Assembly (NCBI GenBank): GCA_029204225.1
Contig: CM055092.1
Coordinates: 85,286,810-85,350,809 of the forward strand
Direction of reading: 5' to 3'
Origin: Diphasiastrum complanatum
Lineage: Eukaryota > Streptophyta > Lycopodiopsida > Lycopodiales > Lycopodiaceae
DNA length: 64,000 nucleotides
How positions within the stretch are numbered: the stretch's first letter is position 1; every line of letters starts with the position of its first letter. Made by a program: the position numbers and the translations under genes. Shown piece after piece: positions 51,701 through 54,700 of the stretch. The notes beneath the pieces were generated by a model that did no database searches, was not told where the DNA came from, and worked only from the letters and a program-made list of their open reading frames with translations.

Positions 51701-54700
51701 GGAAATCATTCTAAAGTTGGATCAAAGTTCTATTGTCAAAACTATGCCAAAACTAGTTGAAGAGGGAGTGTGAGAGATTTCAACTAGTTTAGTCTAGTTT
51801 AGTCACATTTTGGTAAATTGTCAATAAGAGGCCAAAACTCATTTTAGACTTAGAGATAAACTTTTTGAAGTTATATTAGTTTAAAATACATTCAATAAAC
51901 ACTTTTTGAAAGTGTGGGAAACTTGGTAGTCGAGTTTGAGAGAGATTCAAATTTGAACTTTGGGTACATTGGATCTAGACCCAAAAATAGTAGGGTTTAC
52001 ATTTTAGAAGGAAAGCCAAGCGGCCAAATAAGGTTTGGACACTCTATAAAAGGATATAACTCGTGGAGAGACACATCTTCTCTCTTCTCTCTCTCATTTA
52101 ATCATTATACACGGTTCTCTTTGGGTTCTACTACTCATTGGTGCACTATCTTGGTGTTATCTTGCAATCTTGTGTGTAGAATGCTCATTTATTGCTATTT
52201 TCGGTTCCACACGTGTGAAATACAGTAGGGTACTGTAATTGTACGGACAACAAACATGTTTTATGTTTTGGTTCATGTTTGATCAATATCTCTTAGAGTT
52301 TGCATCTCATTTTGTATGTAGATGCTGATTTTTATACATTGGCAGGATTGTTGGTTTGCTCCTTATTGTAACCAAAGATCAGGGACATGGATTGGATCTT
52401 AAATGATCTGAAATCCTTCACAACTAGTTTTTTGGGTGAATATTGATTCTTAGATTTGTGATCTAGATCTTTTGTAGATCTTTCTAGATTTTTTATGTGT
52501 ACAAATCTAGTGTCTTGGGAGTCATAAAATCATTTTGAAAAATCATTTCACAAGTTTGTACTTTGTGTGTACAAGTACATCTTACTATGGCATCAATGGA
52601 GCAAATGGAAAGTCCAAATCAAGGTGCTACTATTGTGGCAAGATGGGGCATTTGACCTTCAAGTGCTACAAGATGAAAAAGGATGAAGGAAAGCAAAAGG
52701 AAAGGCAAGTATGCTGTAGCAATCAAGGTGGAGATGGCTTCATTAAAGAGGAGGCTCTCATGGCATGCATGGATGCACATGCATAGATTCAGCACCAACA
52801 ATTTCTATGGAGGAAAATCTTTGGTGGATTGATACTAGGACAAAGTCACATATCACTTGCAAAAGGGAGTAGTTTTCTTCATTCACATCATATTCAAGTT
52901 CTAAAGAGTCCATTATTGTTTCAAATGGTGTTGAATATGTGATTCATGGAATATGAACTGTTCCTATTTGGCTTGGATCAAGGAAGAAAGCAAAGCTTGA
53001 AAATGTGTTGTCTGTCCCTTCATTTTCTAGAAATGTGTTGAGTGTGAGTCAATTAGTTGACAAAGGATGTAGTGTCAAAGGGATTAGAGATGGTAGGCTC
53101 TTCAAGCTTAATATTTGTGTGAGAACTAATCACATGTTGGAAGTGAAGGAAGCCAAGGGAGACCTCATTTCTCAAGCTTAATATTTGTGTGAGAACTAAT
53201 CACATGTTGGAAGTGAAGGAAGCCAAGGGAGACCTCATTTCTCAAGAGGAGAGGATGGACCAAATTTCAATTCCATGGATTATGACTCTTATGTTCACAT
53301 CAAGAATGATGTTTCTTATGTGATTGAAAGTGTTGCAAATGGTGGTGATGTCAAAGAGACTTCAAGGATCAAGGAGGAGCACCAAGAAGATGATTTTGAG
53401 GAGTCATCTCAAGGTCCAAGTGTGCCAAGGATTGAGGAGCCACATGGGTATCAATGAATGGCTTTATGGCTGCATTGGCTTGCTTGTGGGAAGGGCCAGG
53501 CTGTGAGCTAGAAACTATACCAATGGCAGCAAGGGCGGCCTCTGATACCCGCACCTTGTGCACTAATCCTTGAAAAGTGATGTAAAATTTAGCTTTGGTC
53601 TCATTCTAGGTGCCAAAAGCCATGCTAATAAACTCCATGCTTATTTTATTCGAAAATGCTATGGCATGAATGCCCATCGCCTTGAGCAAGGGCTCGGCGA
53701 GGATTAACTATTTTCATCAAATGTATGCTCTTGAGCCTTGCAAGAGCAAGAGTGATTGTTGCACTTAGTGTGGAAAATTGTATTTTTTCATTTATTGAGG
53801 CAAATTGTAAACTCTTTATGAGAGTAAGTGAATCATCCTCTAAGGACACTTATCTCCATAATGAAGTATTTAGCCTCATTAGATATGAGATTAGCATGGT
53901 AATCAAGCATGAAGATATGATGCAAACTCTTTGTTATTTAAGCACTCATAGTCTTGCCAATCTTGATGTGTCTAATTCTCAAGATCTTGGTAACATGATG
54001 CTGGATCTTTGCGATCCTCTTGAGTCAAGGAAGACTCTGATTTCCTTATGAGTTGCAGCTATTTTCAAGGAGGAGCTTTTGGATCAATCATGTGCTTCAA
54101 GGATGGAACAAATCAATGAAAAAAGTGCTCAAGTGGTGGAAAGCTTCTCAAGATGCTTGGAGATGGTTCTCATTCAAGGAAGCCTTGTCATGGCTATGGT
54201 GATGGTTCTGCAATTTCAGACTTATTGGCTGGTTTTATCATCAATTTCGTGCCAAAGGATTTACTTGAGAATCTATTCTTAGCTACTTAAGTTTTGGAGG
54301 AAAACTAGCATAGTAATCAAGCTAAATTGTGAGGAGTGTGAAGATTTTGCAAAATCTAGCTTGATTAGTTTATACTTTCATGTACATATGTAAATATCTC
54401 ATGTGTGGAGCATGTTCCCAAGTGTGGAGGATAGGCCTAATCATTTTAGTTCATTTATGTTGAGTTTGAATAGTCAACAGGCCTCAAAGTTGAGATCTAG
54501 TGAGATAGCGACTTTTGTCAGATGATGTTAGGATTGAGATGCATCTATTTGGCCCAATCACATTTAGAGACATAAGATCACAAGGCCAATCACTTTAAGA
54601 GGTGCATTAAATGTGGACCAAAATCATGTTTAGTGGTGCACATCATGAGGCCCAATCAAATTGTGAGGTGAAAATCATGAGGTCCAATTGTGATGAGAGG

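Larger units (their letters stand above)
47016..52422 (+). mobile_element. Complete copia-like LTR retrotransposon with aberrant pol
   Basis: 5407 bp. Two 654-bp LTRs, initiator-Met primer site at 47670, polypurine tract (gaagagggag) at 51759-51768 and target duplication actag at 47011-47015 and 52423-52427. LTRs differ at roughly 20 positions by eye (about 97% identity). Gag is intact; protease is interrupted by two nonsense codons; in place of integrase and RT is a 434-codon frame with only a trace of RT. The element is structurally complete but could not move by itself. It sits inside an older element whose gag and protease resume at 52500. Confidence 0.92.
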
